A stretch of DNA of 5,450 nt from an uncultured Lentisphaeria bacterium (GTDB lineage Bacteria > Verrucomicrobiota > Lentisphaeria > JABSQK01 > CAJWLW01). Of this stretch, positions 1 to 5,450 are shown piece after piece. The translations under genes and the position numbers were made by a program. Every line of letters begins with the position of its first letter. The stretch's first letter is position 1. A model generated the notes under the pieces. That model made no database searches and had not been told where the DNA came from. It saw only the letters and a list, made by a program, of their open reading frames with translations. The stretch spans positions 1 through 5,450 of the forward strand of contig CAJWLW010000323.1 of the NCBI GenBank assembly GCA_913042885.1, in the 5' to 3' direction.

Positions 1-980
1 AGCGCCTGATAGGACCCGTGGAAGCAGGCCAACACGCCGTTGGGCAACATCACCAGCTCGGGATTGAACATCTCCACACCGGTCCGCACGGGATCGGTCC
101 AGCTCCGGCCGCCGTCGTCGGACCAGGCGATATCGCCTTCGCGCCGAGCGATGGTGACCAGCCGGCCATCGGGCGATTCGGCAATTGCCGGTTCCCACAG
201 CTCATGATCCGTGCTGATGAATGAGGCCAGCTCGAAGTTCTCGCCACGATCGGCGGATCGAAAGACGCCGGTGGCCACCGCATCGGGGTTGTCCGGGTCG
301 TGCCGCCCGGTGATCAACCAGATGACCGATCCGTCGGCAAGCTGAATCGCCGGGCTGGTGCTGCTCTGCACCGAATCATCGACATCATAACCGGCCTTGA
401 GCGCGCTCCACGTCTTGCCGCCGTCGCTGGATCGCATGTACTTGGAGTAGGCGATGTACTGGCTGTCGTATTGGTGTTCGCCGCGATCCGACTTTTGCGG
501 TCCCCGCAGCCGGCAGGTGAACAGCGTTGCCAGCAGTGTGCCATCGTCAAGCTCGAGGATGCAGGGGTGGCGGTCATCGTCCTCGGTGTCCGCCAGTGTA
601 AACGGTTCACTCCACGTTTCACCCGCGTCCTCGGAGTACATGATGTGCGCGCGTCCGCCACGCGGGGCACGCAGGTCCACGAGACCGCCGAACCGGTCCC
701 GTCGTTTCTTGAACAGTTCGTCGTAGTACGGTTCCTGCAGCATCTCGTCGCTGCAGGGCAGGCTGCCGTGCCAATAGCCCGACGTGAAGGTAACGACGAG
801 CCGGCCGGAACGCAGACAAGCCGCACCGGCCCAGCCGACAAAGCCGTTGTAGCCGGGATACTCTTCCGGCTGATTACACCACGGTCCGACCAGCATTCGG
901 CGGCAGGCGATGTGGCGGTCTGGCTCCGGCTCACTGCCGGCTTTTGCAAAGGAGACGTGGGGCATACGTGACAAGCCCAT
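1..980 (-). CDS. Sialidase-superfamily (BNR/Asp-box) protein, 3' end cut off by the window
   Basis: The minus-strand frame is open from ATG at 980 to the window edge, giving 326 codons without a stop. It carries repeated Asp boxes (S-x-D-x-G-x-[TS]-W), the turn motif of six-bladed sialidase propellers: S116-W123 (SEDAGETW), S184-W191 (SSDGGKTW), a degenerate one at S242-F249 (SADRGENF) and S287-W294 (SDDGGRSW). Between them are blade strands of the type 'P-x-I-x-L-x-DG-x-L/V', for example SPAIQLADGSVIWLITGR. Family members cleave terminal sialic acids or related sugars, or only bind glycans. I do not see a clear FRIP motif, and the C-terminal catalytic residues lie beyond the window, so enzyme activity is unproven. 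No signal peptide is visible. The start is uncertain: ATG 980 has a GAAGG directly against it; a TTG at 974 would sit six bases after that GAAGG; ATG 965 is also possible. The gene follows the DUF4091 gene so closely that co-translation is likely. Confidence 0.88.
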   Translation of the reverse strand, partial: MGLSRMPHVSFAKAGSEPEPDRHIACRRMLVGPWCNQPEEYPGYNGFVGWAGAACLRSGRLVVTFTSGYWHGSLPCSDEMLQEPYYDELFKKRRDRFGGLVDLRAPRGGRAHIMYSEDAGETWSEPFTLADTEDDDRHPCILELDDGTLLATLFTCRLRGPQKSDRGEHQYDSQYIAYSKYMRSSDGGKTWSALKAGYDVDDSVQSSTSPAIQLADGSVIWLITGRHDPDNPDAVATGVFRSADRGENFELASFISTDHELWEPAIAESPDGRLVTIARREGDIAWSDDGGRSWTDPVRTGVEMFNPELVMLPNGVLACFHGSYQA

Positions 981-983
981 CCT

Positions 984-2960
984 TCATTTCTTTGATTCCG
1001 CAATCACCCGATGGAACTTCAAGATCTGGTCTGCAACACGTTGCCGGGCACGATCGTAATCGGCGCCAGTCCAGCCATTGACGTAGACATAGTCGCCGCT
1101 GACGGTTGGGAGGCCGTCGCGCTCCCCGCGTTCCAGCCATTCGGAATCGCAAGTGCCGTTGGTCGGGATCTTGATGTGCTGCGCATTGCTGAAATCGAAG
1201 CTGTCGACGATCGACTTCAACACCTCCTGTGCTTCGTTGGCGACCTGATTGACCGGCCTGCTGTTTTCGTATATGTCGCGGGCGTCCCGGATAAGATGCT
1301 CGAGCGTCACGATGTAACGCAGATCGTCGACGCCCTCGCGGAGACAGGCGACATCGATTGCCGGCCCGCCGGGCATACCGTTGTCCGGGTCAGGGGGATA
1401 CCAGGCGTGCAGGGTTTCCGAATCGCGATCACCGCGGAAGTCCTGCAGGTTGTTGCCGGGATGGGTATGCGGATCGGTAAACACATAGTAGAGGATGCCC
1501 GTCACATCCTTGCCGAAACTGCGCATGAACCAGCCATTCCAGAACCGCCACGAATTGGGTTGAACACTGCCGGGTTGAAGAGAGTTATAAATCCACAGGG
1601 TCTTGCCGTTCTCGTTGGCGATCTTCACGCAATCCTTCCACGGCGCCTGACGCTGCCGGGTCATGCCGGTGCTGTAAATGAGGTTGATGACATCGAGAAA
1701 GGGCAGCGTCGCCGGCCGCCACATCTCCGCATTGTTATGTGGATAGGCCAGGTAATGGTTCAATTCGGTGTAGAACCCGGCTTGCTTGATCAACCGCAGG
1801 TTCCGCGCAATATAGGTGCGCGGCCAGTTGTGGCTGGTGACTTCATCCATCGGATTGATGATCGGCGGCTGCCAGCCGCGGCGGTCGCACTCGGCTTTCA
1901 GCTGCTGCATGTACGACAGGTAATACTCGCTGTAGGCGATGCTCCGCCGGTCGGCTAACTGGGAGATCTGATTCATGACTCGACCGCCCAAACTCAAACC
2001 CGGCGGCGCCGGGAAGTTGGTATTCTTGTAGGCTTCCATGGCGTGCTCGAATTCCGAGCCGATGATTTCCACTTGCAGTTTCCCCTGCGCATCCAGGCGT
2101 GCTTCCGGCAGGATGTGGACAATAATGCTTACCGTGGTCGAGCCATAAGCCTTCAACTCGGCAAACCGGTCTTCCAACGGCCACGGCGGGAATTTTGCCT
2201 GTGTGCTGGTCGGCCGTTCGGCTTTTGTCCGCAGATAGTAACCGATATGATAGCCATGCAGTTCAGCCAGCCGAATCGGCAACACCTTGACCTCGAGCGG
2301 CAGGCTGGCCTGGTCACGGCCGCCAACACTGACGGTCACATTCCCGGTGTACGTGCCCGGTTCGGCATCGGCCGGCACCTGAATCGTGATCCAGAACCAG
2401 GCGGACTGCGTCGCGTGCAGGTCGATCTGCTCACGTTCAAAAAGCCAACTTGGCATGTACACGAATTCACGGCGTGGCGGTGGGTGCTTTTGCACGCGTT
2501 CGGCAATGCGCTTGTGCTGATGCTCCACGACCTGGACTTTGATCCGGGATGCTGGAATCCGCTGCGCGCCACCGGCCTTCTGCAGATCACCGGCTCGCAC
2601 GCTGATCGCGCTCAGGTCACGCAACGCATAGACGGCAAACGTCACAGACTCGTATTCACCCAATGAAGCCCGGCAACTCAGCCGCTCAGCCTTGTCGTCA
2701 CCGTGCGGTACCGAGTTGTCGAAGATCAGCGACGTGTAATGCCGGCTGTAGAGCATGAAGCCACGGTCCTTTTCCTCGGCAGCAGGCTCCGGCACTACGG
2801 CGTCGTCCACAAAATACCGCTCGGTCCAGTCGCCATGCTCCGGCGGTGCGGGCCGCCAGTCCGGTTTGACGGGGCGGCCCTGTGCCCCGATGATCTGGGC
2901 ACTCAGCAGCGCGGCTATCCCGAGGAGAACCAGGTGCTTTGGTTGGCAAGTCGAATTCAT
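984..2960 (-). CDS. Exported GH123-like / DUF4091-domain glycoside hydrolase-type protein
   Basis: This 658-residue protein has the layout of GH123-like/DUF4091 proteins; the characterised GH123 enzymes are beta-N-acetylgalactosaminidases. Residues 1-26 form a Sec signal peptide (basic start, hydrophobic LVLLGIAALLSAQIIGA, probable cleavage after A26), so the product is probably periplasmic or secreted. A beta-sandwich N-terminal part follows, with typical phrases at about 100-125 (GEYESVTFAVYAL) and 185-211 (WFWITIQVPADAEPGTYTG). The barrel part contains an adjacent acid pair D372-E373 (INPMDEV); in GH123 an adjacent Asp-Glu pair performs substrate-assisted catalysis. The DUF4091 segment lies at about 440-560, with a Trp-rich stretch (456-480) and the closing REGVDDLRY motif (541-549). 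The start at 2960 is chosen over the longer frame from 3041 because AGGAG lies eight bases upstream and it puts the signal peptide at the N-terminus. The substrate is inferred only; a lectin-like or other hexosaminidase role is possible. Confidence 0.87.
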   Translation of the reverse strand: MNSTCQPKHLVLLGIAALLSAQIIGAQGRPVKPDWRPAPPEHGDWTERYFVDDAVVPEPAAEEKDRGFMLYSRHYTSLIFDNSVPHGDDKAERLSCRASLGEYESVTFAVYALRDLSAISVRAGDLQKAGGAQRIPASRIKVQVVEHQHKRIAERVQKHPPPRREFVYMPSWLFEREQIDLHATQSAWFWITIQVPADAEPGTYTGNVTVSVGGRDQASLPLEVKVLPIRLAELHGYHIGYYLRTKAERPTSTQAKFPPWPLEDRFAELKAYGSTTVSIIVHILPEARLDAQGKLQVEIIGSEFEHAMEAYKNTNFPAPPGLSLGGRVMNQISQLADRRSIAYSEYYLSYMQQLKAECDRRGWQPPIINPMDEVTSHNWPRTYIARNLRLIKQAGFYTELNHYLAYPHNNAEMWRPATLPFLDVINLIYSTGMTRQRQAPWKDCVKIANENGKTLWIYNSLQPGSVQPNSWRFWNGWFMRSFGKDVTGILYYVFTDPHTHPGNNLQDFRGDRDSETLHAWYPPDPDNGMPGGPAIDVACLREGVDDLRYIVTLEHLIRDARDIYENSRPVNQVANEAQEVLKSIVDSFDFSNAQHIKIPTNGTCDSEWLERGERDGLPTVSGDYVYVNGWTGADYDRARQRVADQILKFHRVIAESKK

Positions 2961-2968
2961 TGTCAGGG

Positions 2969-2973
2969 CTCCT
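2969..2973 (-). promoter_or_regulatory. Ribosome binding site of the DUF4091 gene
   Basis: AGGAG on the minus strand, within AAAGGAGC, lies eight bases before the ATG at 2960. It is the strongest Shine-Dalgarno match in the window. It decides the start, because the frame is open further upstream to 3041, inside the end of the preceding phosphoesterase gene, and that extension would bury the signal peptide behind 27 residues. Confidence 0.8.
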
Positions 2974-3007
2974 TTCATGTGTTTGGGGCTTGGTGTTCGA
3001 GAATCGT

Positions 3008-4009
3008 TCAACCCGCTAATTGGTCGATCCTCCCGGTCCACGAGCGGTCGTCGTCTTTGCCGGCGACCCAGTCATTGCGCCATTCCGGTACGAGCGATTC
3101 CTGCCCGAATCGTGGATTATCCAGCCCGACGGTGGTGATAGACATCTGATCGCCACATATCTTTACGAGGCGAAACTCGAACGGGTATTCAATGAGTGAA
3201 GCGCCCTGGCAGTGCACCACGCCATTGTCATCACAGGTGATGTCGTTGATATGCCAATGCCCGGCGAACACCGCAACGATGTTCGGCGCGTCTGCCAGCA
3301 ATTGCCTGATAGTCGGGCCGTGAACGCAATACTTCTTGGTGATCGTTGTGTTACCGTTTTCGAACTGCTTTTCAGGTGCGGGATCCCAGTTCGCCAGATC
3401 CGCTTCAGGCGCGTGTGCGCCCGGCAAGGTGCCGATCGCGTACGTCGGCTTCGCATGCAGAGGTGTGTGATTGACGATCACGGTCGGCGTGTCCCGATCG
3501 GCCGCCAGTTCCCGCTCCAGCCACTGCAATTCGGCCCGCGTTGGGCCGATGCCGGCATACACCTTCTGCTTGTGCAGTTCGAAATCGAGATCCTCGCACT
3601 CTGTCCCGTCCCGCTTGATCCAGTAGGCGCAGTCGAGAAAAATAAACCGTATGCCGGCCAACTCTCGCGTGTAATAGAATTTGCCGGCCGCCGAGAATTC
3701 AAACAGCGGCGTTATCGCCTCGCGGACGCCACTGCTCCAGGTATCGTGGTTGCCCGGCACCCAATAGTATGGGCACGGCAGCTGGTCCATGATCGTCTTG
3801 GCGAAATCGAAGCTTTCCAGGTCGCTCGAGTTGGTCAGATCGCCGCAGTGAATGACGAAGTCCGGCGCCAGGGCCGTCACGGTCGAGACCAGCGACTCGC
3901 CGATGGCCGCTGATTTCGACGGGAACATCCGGTTCCAATAACATTCGTCCACCGCGGTTCCCGGCGCAGTGAAATGTGTATCGGTCATGACGACGAAAGT
4001 AGTATCCAT
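3008..4009 (-). CDS. Calcineurin-like metallophosphoesterase (first copy)
   Basis: The 333-residue product has the full set of metallophosphoesterase motifs in order: D10-x-H12 (MTDTHF), G56-D57 (VIHCGDLTN), G86-N87-H88-D89 (VPGNHDTW), N180-H181 (VIVNHTP) and G250-H-W-H253 (VFAGHWHIND). These residues bind two metal ions and hydrolyse phosphomono- or diesters. No signal peptide or membrane segment is visible, so it is probably cytoplasmic. The motif spacing resembles class III phosphodiesterase-like proteins (CpdA/GpdQ relatives), but the substrate cannot be read from the sequence. A stretch between H181 and GHWH (about 185-230) is longer than the bare core needs, and about 80 residues follow GHWH. 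ATG 4009 is chosen because the first beta strand begins straight after it and TAGGG lies six bases upstream; a TTG at 4042 in frame would start inside the inverted-repeat arm. It is the first gene of the minus-strand set, 47 bases before the DUF4091 gene. Confidence 0.92.
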   Translation of the reverse strand: MDTTFVVMTDTHFTAPGTAVDECYWNRMFPSKSAAIGESLVSTVTALAPDFVIHCGDLTNSSDLESFDFAKTIMDQLPCPYYWVPGNHDTWSSGVREAITPLFEFSAAGKFYYTRELAGIRFIFLDCAYWIKRDGTECEDLDFELHKQKVYAGIGPTRAELQWLERELAADRDTPTVIVNHTPLHAKPTYAIGTLPGAHAPEADLANWDPAPEKQFENGNTTITKKYCVHGPTIRQLLADAPNIVAVFAGHWHINDITCDDNGVVHCQGASLIEYPFEFRLVKICGDQMSITTVGLDNPRFGQESLVPEWRNDWVAGKDDDRSWTGRIDQLAG

Positions 4010-4015
4010 TGGAAA

Positions 4016-4020
4016 CCCTA
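4016..4020 (-). promoter_or_regulatory. Probable ribosome binding site of the first metallophosphoesterase gene
   Basis: TAGGG on the minus strand lies six bases before the ATG at 4009. It is a modest Shine-Dalgarno match that supports this start over the in-frame TTG at 4042. It lies in the imperfect outer extension of the inverted repeat; the corresponding bases on the other arm are at 4208-4212 (TAGAG on the plus strand). Confidence 0.5.
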
Positions 4021-4029
4021 CGGGCGGGA

Positions 4030-4071
4030 GTGTGAAATGCAAGCAAGGGACACAGCGGCAGAAAGTACTCG
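4030..4071 (+). repeat. Left arm of the 42-base inverted repeat
   Basis: The arm begins GTGTGAAATGCAAGC and ends GAAAGTACTCG. It is identical to the reverse complement of 4157-4198. It contains the 6-base palindrome AGTACT and a purine-rich core (AAGGGACACAGCGG). Its outer edge lies 20 bases upstream of the phosphoesterase start at 4009. Confidence 0.95.
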
Positions 4072-4089
4072 GCGGATGTGATGATCAGC

Positions 4090-4125
4090 AATACAGAAAG
4101 GGAGCATTTTGCCTTGCTCTGTATT
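4090..4125. other. Nested hairpin in the spacer of the inverted repeat
   Basis: AATACAGA (4090-4097) pairs with TCTGTATT (4118-4125), and AAGG (4098-4101) then pairs with CCTT (4112-4115). A two-base bulge (GC, 4116-4117) and a ten-base loop (4102-4111) complete the hairpin. Together with the 42-base arms this allows a two-level cruciform or RNA structure. Eight plus four pairs is modest, so chance cannot be excluded. Confidence 0.5.
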
Positions 4126-4156
4126 CATTGTATTTCCCTACCCAGCACGGCCTTTT

Positions 4157-4198
4157 CGAGTACTTTCTGCCGCTGTGTCCCTTGCTTGCATTTCACAC
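4157..4198 (-). repeat. Right arm of the 42-base inverted repeat
   Basis: Read on the plus strand it begins CGAGTACTTTCTGCC and ends GCTTGCATTTCACAC, the exact reverse complement of the left arm. Its outer edge is 83 bases upstream of the isomerase start, compared with 20 bases between the left arm and its gene, so the element is not centred in the gap. Confidence 0.95.
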
Positions 4199-4281
4199 GT
4201 CCGCTCATAGAGTTTTATCTAGATTGAAGCAATTCCCTATCAGTCTCTCGAGCCCGCCTCTTCTAACTTTGATCGCTATAA
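4199..4281 (+). promoter_or_regulatory. Leader of the isomerase gene; presumed promoter region, no clear boxes
   Basis: This 83-base AT-richer stretch between the repeat and the isomerase ATG should carry part of its promoter or leader. I could not find a convincing -35/-10 pair with normal spacing. A short palindrome ATCTAGAT (4217-4224) and a TATAAATG at the start codon are the only marked features. No Shine-Dalgarno sequence precedes the ATG. Confidence 0.3.
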
Positions 4282-5127
4282 ATGACGTCTGAAACAACAT
4301 GTTATGGGATTGCGATGAGCTTGTTTCTCAATTCGCAACTCGAGCCGGCATTGCGGAAGATTGCGGATTGCGGGTTTAACCAGATCGAATTTTCTTGTTA
4401 TGAAGGCCCTCATTTAGAGGCGTTGGAAAGGAATCTGACGGGGGTTCAGGCGTTGTTATTAGAGTTGGGGTCTTCGGTCCCGGCAGCCCACACGATATGT
4501 CTGGGCGTTGATCCAGGGTCACCGGATGAACAGGAACGACGTGAAGCTGTACGCAGGATTACGTCGGTGTTTAAGCCCCTGGCTCAAATCGGAACCGAGT
4601 ATGTCGTACACCATCCCACTGCGGACTTGCACAATCATTACACGAACGAGATGCGGGATCAGGTATGGTCTCAGGCAGTGCGTTCGATCCATGAGATAAG
4701 CGAGCTGGCAGATTCGGCTGGACTGAAACTGGCGGTCGAGAACCTTCAACTGCGCGGTAGACCTCGCCCGGGATGTTCGGCCGTGGAGCTTTTGGAAATG
4801 ATCGAAGGCGCCGGTGACCACGTTGGTATTTGCCTGGACACAGGCCATGCCGCGATGAACGGATTTGACGCTGTGGCAGAGCTGGAAGTGGCGGCGGAGA
4901 AGCTCTTTTACCTGCATTTGCACGACAACGACGGCACAACGGATTATCATTGGCTACCAGGCCGAGGTGTTATCGATTGGGATGCTTTTCTGGCGACTTT
5001 GAACCGTCTCGGTTTTTCCGGTCCACGGACGCTGGAAATCAAAGCAGCCCACGATGAACAAGACCAGCTACTCCACGATGCGACCGTTTTGGTTGATCGC
5101 TGGACAGAGCCGGTCAGTAGAGCATGA
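4282..5127 (+). CDS. Sugar phosphate isomerase/epimerase family protein (xylose-isomerase-like TIM barrel)
   Basis: The 281-residue product is the usual length for the AP-endonuclease-2/xylose-isomerase-like TIM-barrel family. Metal-site motifs occur in order at the ends of barrel strands: H70 (PAAHT), H110 (VVHHP), E153 (LAVENL), D186-T-G-H189 (CLDTGHA), H212 and H214-D215 (YLHLHDN), the WLPGRGVIDW loop (224-233) and E252 (TLEIK). Members isomerise or epimerise sugars, inosose or keto-acids, or act as endonucleases; the PGRG-x-IDW loop is typical of sugar-active members rather than of endonuclease IV. It has no signal peptide and is probably cytoplasmic. The start at 4282 keeps the first strand (CYGIAMSLF) intact, whereas ATG 4315 would remove most of it, although 4282 lacks a ribosome binding site. 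Its end overlaps the next phosphoesterase gene by ATGA. It is visibly AT-richer, with more TTG/TTA leucine codons, than the minus-strand genes. The precise substrate is unknown. Confidence 0.9.
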   Translation: MTSETTCYGIAMSLFLNSQLEPALRKIADCGFNQIEFSCYEGPHLEALERNLTGVQALLLELGSSVPAAHTICLGVDPGSPDEQERREAVRRITSVFKPLAQIGTEYVVHHPTADLHNHYTNEMRDQVWSQAVRSIHEISELADSAGLKLAVENLQLRGRPRPGCSAVELLEMIEGAGDHVGICLDTGHAAMNGFDAVAELEVAAEKLFYLHLHDNDGTTDYHWLPGRGVIDWDAFLATLNRLGFSGPRTLEIKAAHDEQDQLLHDATVLVDRWTEPVSRA

Positions 5128-5450
5128 CCTGTCGATTCGCAGTTTTTGGCGATACGCACAATCGCGCTGCACTGGCCATGCCGCAGATTGACGCGATCAA
5201 CCAGCTCAAGCCCGACCTCGTCGTGCATCTGGGCGATCAGATCATGGGCGGGCTCCCTGGCGAATGGAATGATGCCGATTCCCTGTTGCGCCAGTTGCAG
5301 CCGCCGGTGGTGACGATGGCGGGGAATCATGATATTTTTGATTCCCGGTCACGATCAGTTTATGAAGAGCGGTGTGGACCTACGTTTCGCTCGTTTACTC
5401 AGCACGGCGTACACTTTGTCATTCTCGACAGTGAAGTGCGTGACGAGCAT
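5124..5450 (+). CDS. Calcineurin-like metallophosphoesterase (second copy), 3' end cut off by the window
   Basis: ATG at 5124 overlaps the isomerase stop by four bases (ATGA) and opens a frame of 109 codons running to the window edge without a stop. It shows the first three metallophosphoesterase motifs: D10-T-H12 (FGDTHN), G37-D38 (VVHLGDQI) and G67-N68-H69-D70 (MAGNHDIF), followed by the usual strand with an acidic end (FVILDSE, about 98-104). The later NH and GH-x-H motifs would lie beyond the window. D10 and H12 occupy the same positions as in the first phosphoesterase, but the linkers are shorter (GD at 38 rather than 57, GNHD at 67 rather than 86), so it is a family relative and not a recent duplicate. 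No signal peptide is present. The overlap implies translational coupling with the isomerase, suggesting a shared pathway; the substrate is unknown. Confidence 0.9.
   Translation, partial: MTCRFAVFGDTHNRAALAMPQIDAINQLKPDLVVHLGDQIMGGLPGEWNDADSLLRQLQPPVVTMAGNHDIFDSRSRSVYEERCGPTFRSFTQHGVHFVILDSEVRDEH

Larger units (their letters stand above)
4030..4198. repeat. Long inverted repeat in the divergent gap, possibly a miniature inverted-repeat element
   Basis: Two perfect 42-base arms (4030-4071 and 4157-4198) face each other across an 85-base spacer, together 169 bases. Symmetry continues outward with 12 of 17 matches, to about 4013 and 4215. The spacer holds a smaller hairpin. The size, the long terminal arms, the lack of a transposase frame and the intergenic position fit a non-autonomous miniature element, but no clear target duplication is visible; only a TA dinucleotide at 4019-4020 and 4208-4209 is shared. 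As it lies between two divergent genes it may also act as a common 5' leader hairpin or operator. Frames read through it exist on both strands but encode nothing recognisable. Confidence 0.8.

Noticed and set aside
300..971. Plus-strand open frame of 223 codons opposite the sialidase-like gene
   Set aside because: It is in exact codon register with the minus-strand frame that encodes Asp boxes; it is a shadow with no motif of its own. The shorter minus-strand frames here are also in other registers and lack motifs.
984..986. TGA recoded as a sense codon in this organism
   Set aside because: The first phosphoesterase and the isomerase also end at TGA at the natural lengths of their families, and reading on would enter neighbouring genes in other frames. 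A standard bacterial code fits; only a local readthrough remains possible.
1011..1958. Long plus-strand open frame of 315 codons opposite the DUF4091 gene
   Set aside because: The translation has no recognisable domain and mirrors the codon bias of the minus-strand gene, which has a signal peptide, family motifs and a strong ribosome binding site.
3212..3913. Plus-strand open frame of 233 codons opposite the first metallophosphoesterase
   Set aside because: The minus strand carries all five phosphoesterase motifs; the opposite frame has none and is Arg/Val-rich in the way shadow frames are.
4030..4198. Inverted repeat as a transcription terminator
   Set aside because: The flanking genes diverge, so no gene ends here, and no T-run follows either arm in a way expected for an intrinsic terminator.
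4199..4281. Specific -35/-10 promoter assignments, for example TTGAAG at 4224 or TATCTA at 4216
   Set aside because: No pair of boxes has an acceptable spacing, so an exact promoter call would be a guess.
3969..4292. Plus-strand frame of 107 codons running through the inverted repeat
   Set aside because: It starts inside the phosphoesterase gene, crosses both repeat arms and ends in the isomerase gene. The EYFLPLCPLLAFHT stretch it shares with a minus-strand frame is produced by the repeat symmetry, not by two genes.
1..5450. tRNA, rRNA, CRISPR array, transposase or prophage genes
   Set aside because: No cloverleaf-like segment, regularly spaced direct repeats, transposase motif or phage gene was seen on either strand by reading.

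Overview
The window looks like bacterial chromosomal DNA from a glycan-scavenging organism. The mix of an exported GH123/DUF4091-type protein, an Asp-box (BNR) sialidase-like protein, a xylose-isomerase-like TIM barrel and two calcineurin-like metallophosphoesterases is common in Planctomycetes, Lentisphaerae, Verrucomicrobia and sponge- or marine-associated candidate phyla. That placement is an inference from gene content only; no taxonomic marker gene is present.

Layout. Two gene sets diverge from a 272-base gap (4010-4281). The minus-strand set runs leftward: a metallophosphoesterase (4009-3008), a 47-base gap with a strong ribosome binding site, an exported GH123-like/DUF4091 protein (2960-984), and a sialidase-superfamily protein (980 to the left edge, cut off by the window). 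The stop codon of the second gene and the start of the third are in the same frame and separated by one codon. The plus-strand set runs rightward: a sugar phosphate isomerase/epimerase-type protein (4282-5127), then a second metallophosphoesterase (5124 to the right edge, cut off) that overlaps it by four bases (ATGA). Each set is therefore probably one operon, and both carry a phosphoesterase.

The divergent gap holds the most striking non-coding structure: two perfect 42-base arms in inverted orientation (4030-4071 and 4157-4198), an 85-base spacer with its own small hairpin, and imperfect symmetry continuing outward to about 4013 and 4215. It could be a miniature inverted-repeat element or a shared regulatory palindrome; the sequence alone does not decide.

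How the genes may work together (inference): an exported hexosaminidase-like enzyme and a sialidase-like protein would act on an aminosugar- or sialic-acid-like glycan, while the TIM-barrel isomerase and the phosphoesterases would act on sugars or phosphate esters inside the cell. No transporter, regulator, RNA gene, CRISPR array or transposase gene is visible. I found no convincing case for a wholly new system; the inverted repeat and the in-frame gene junction are the two items most worth following up.
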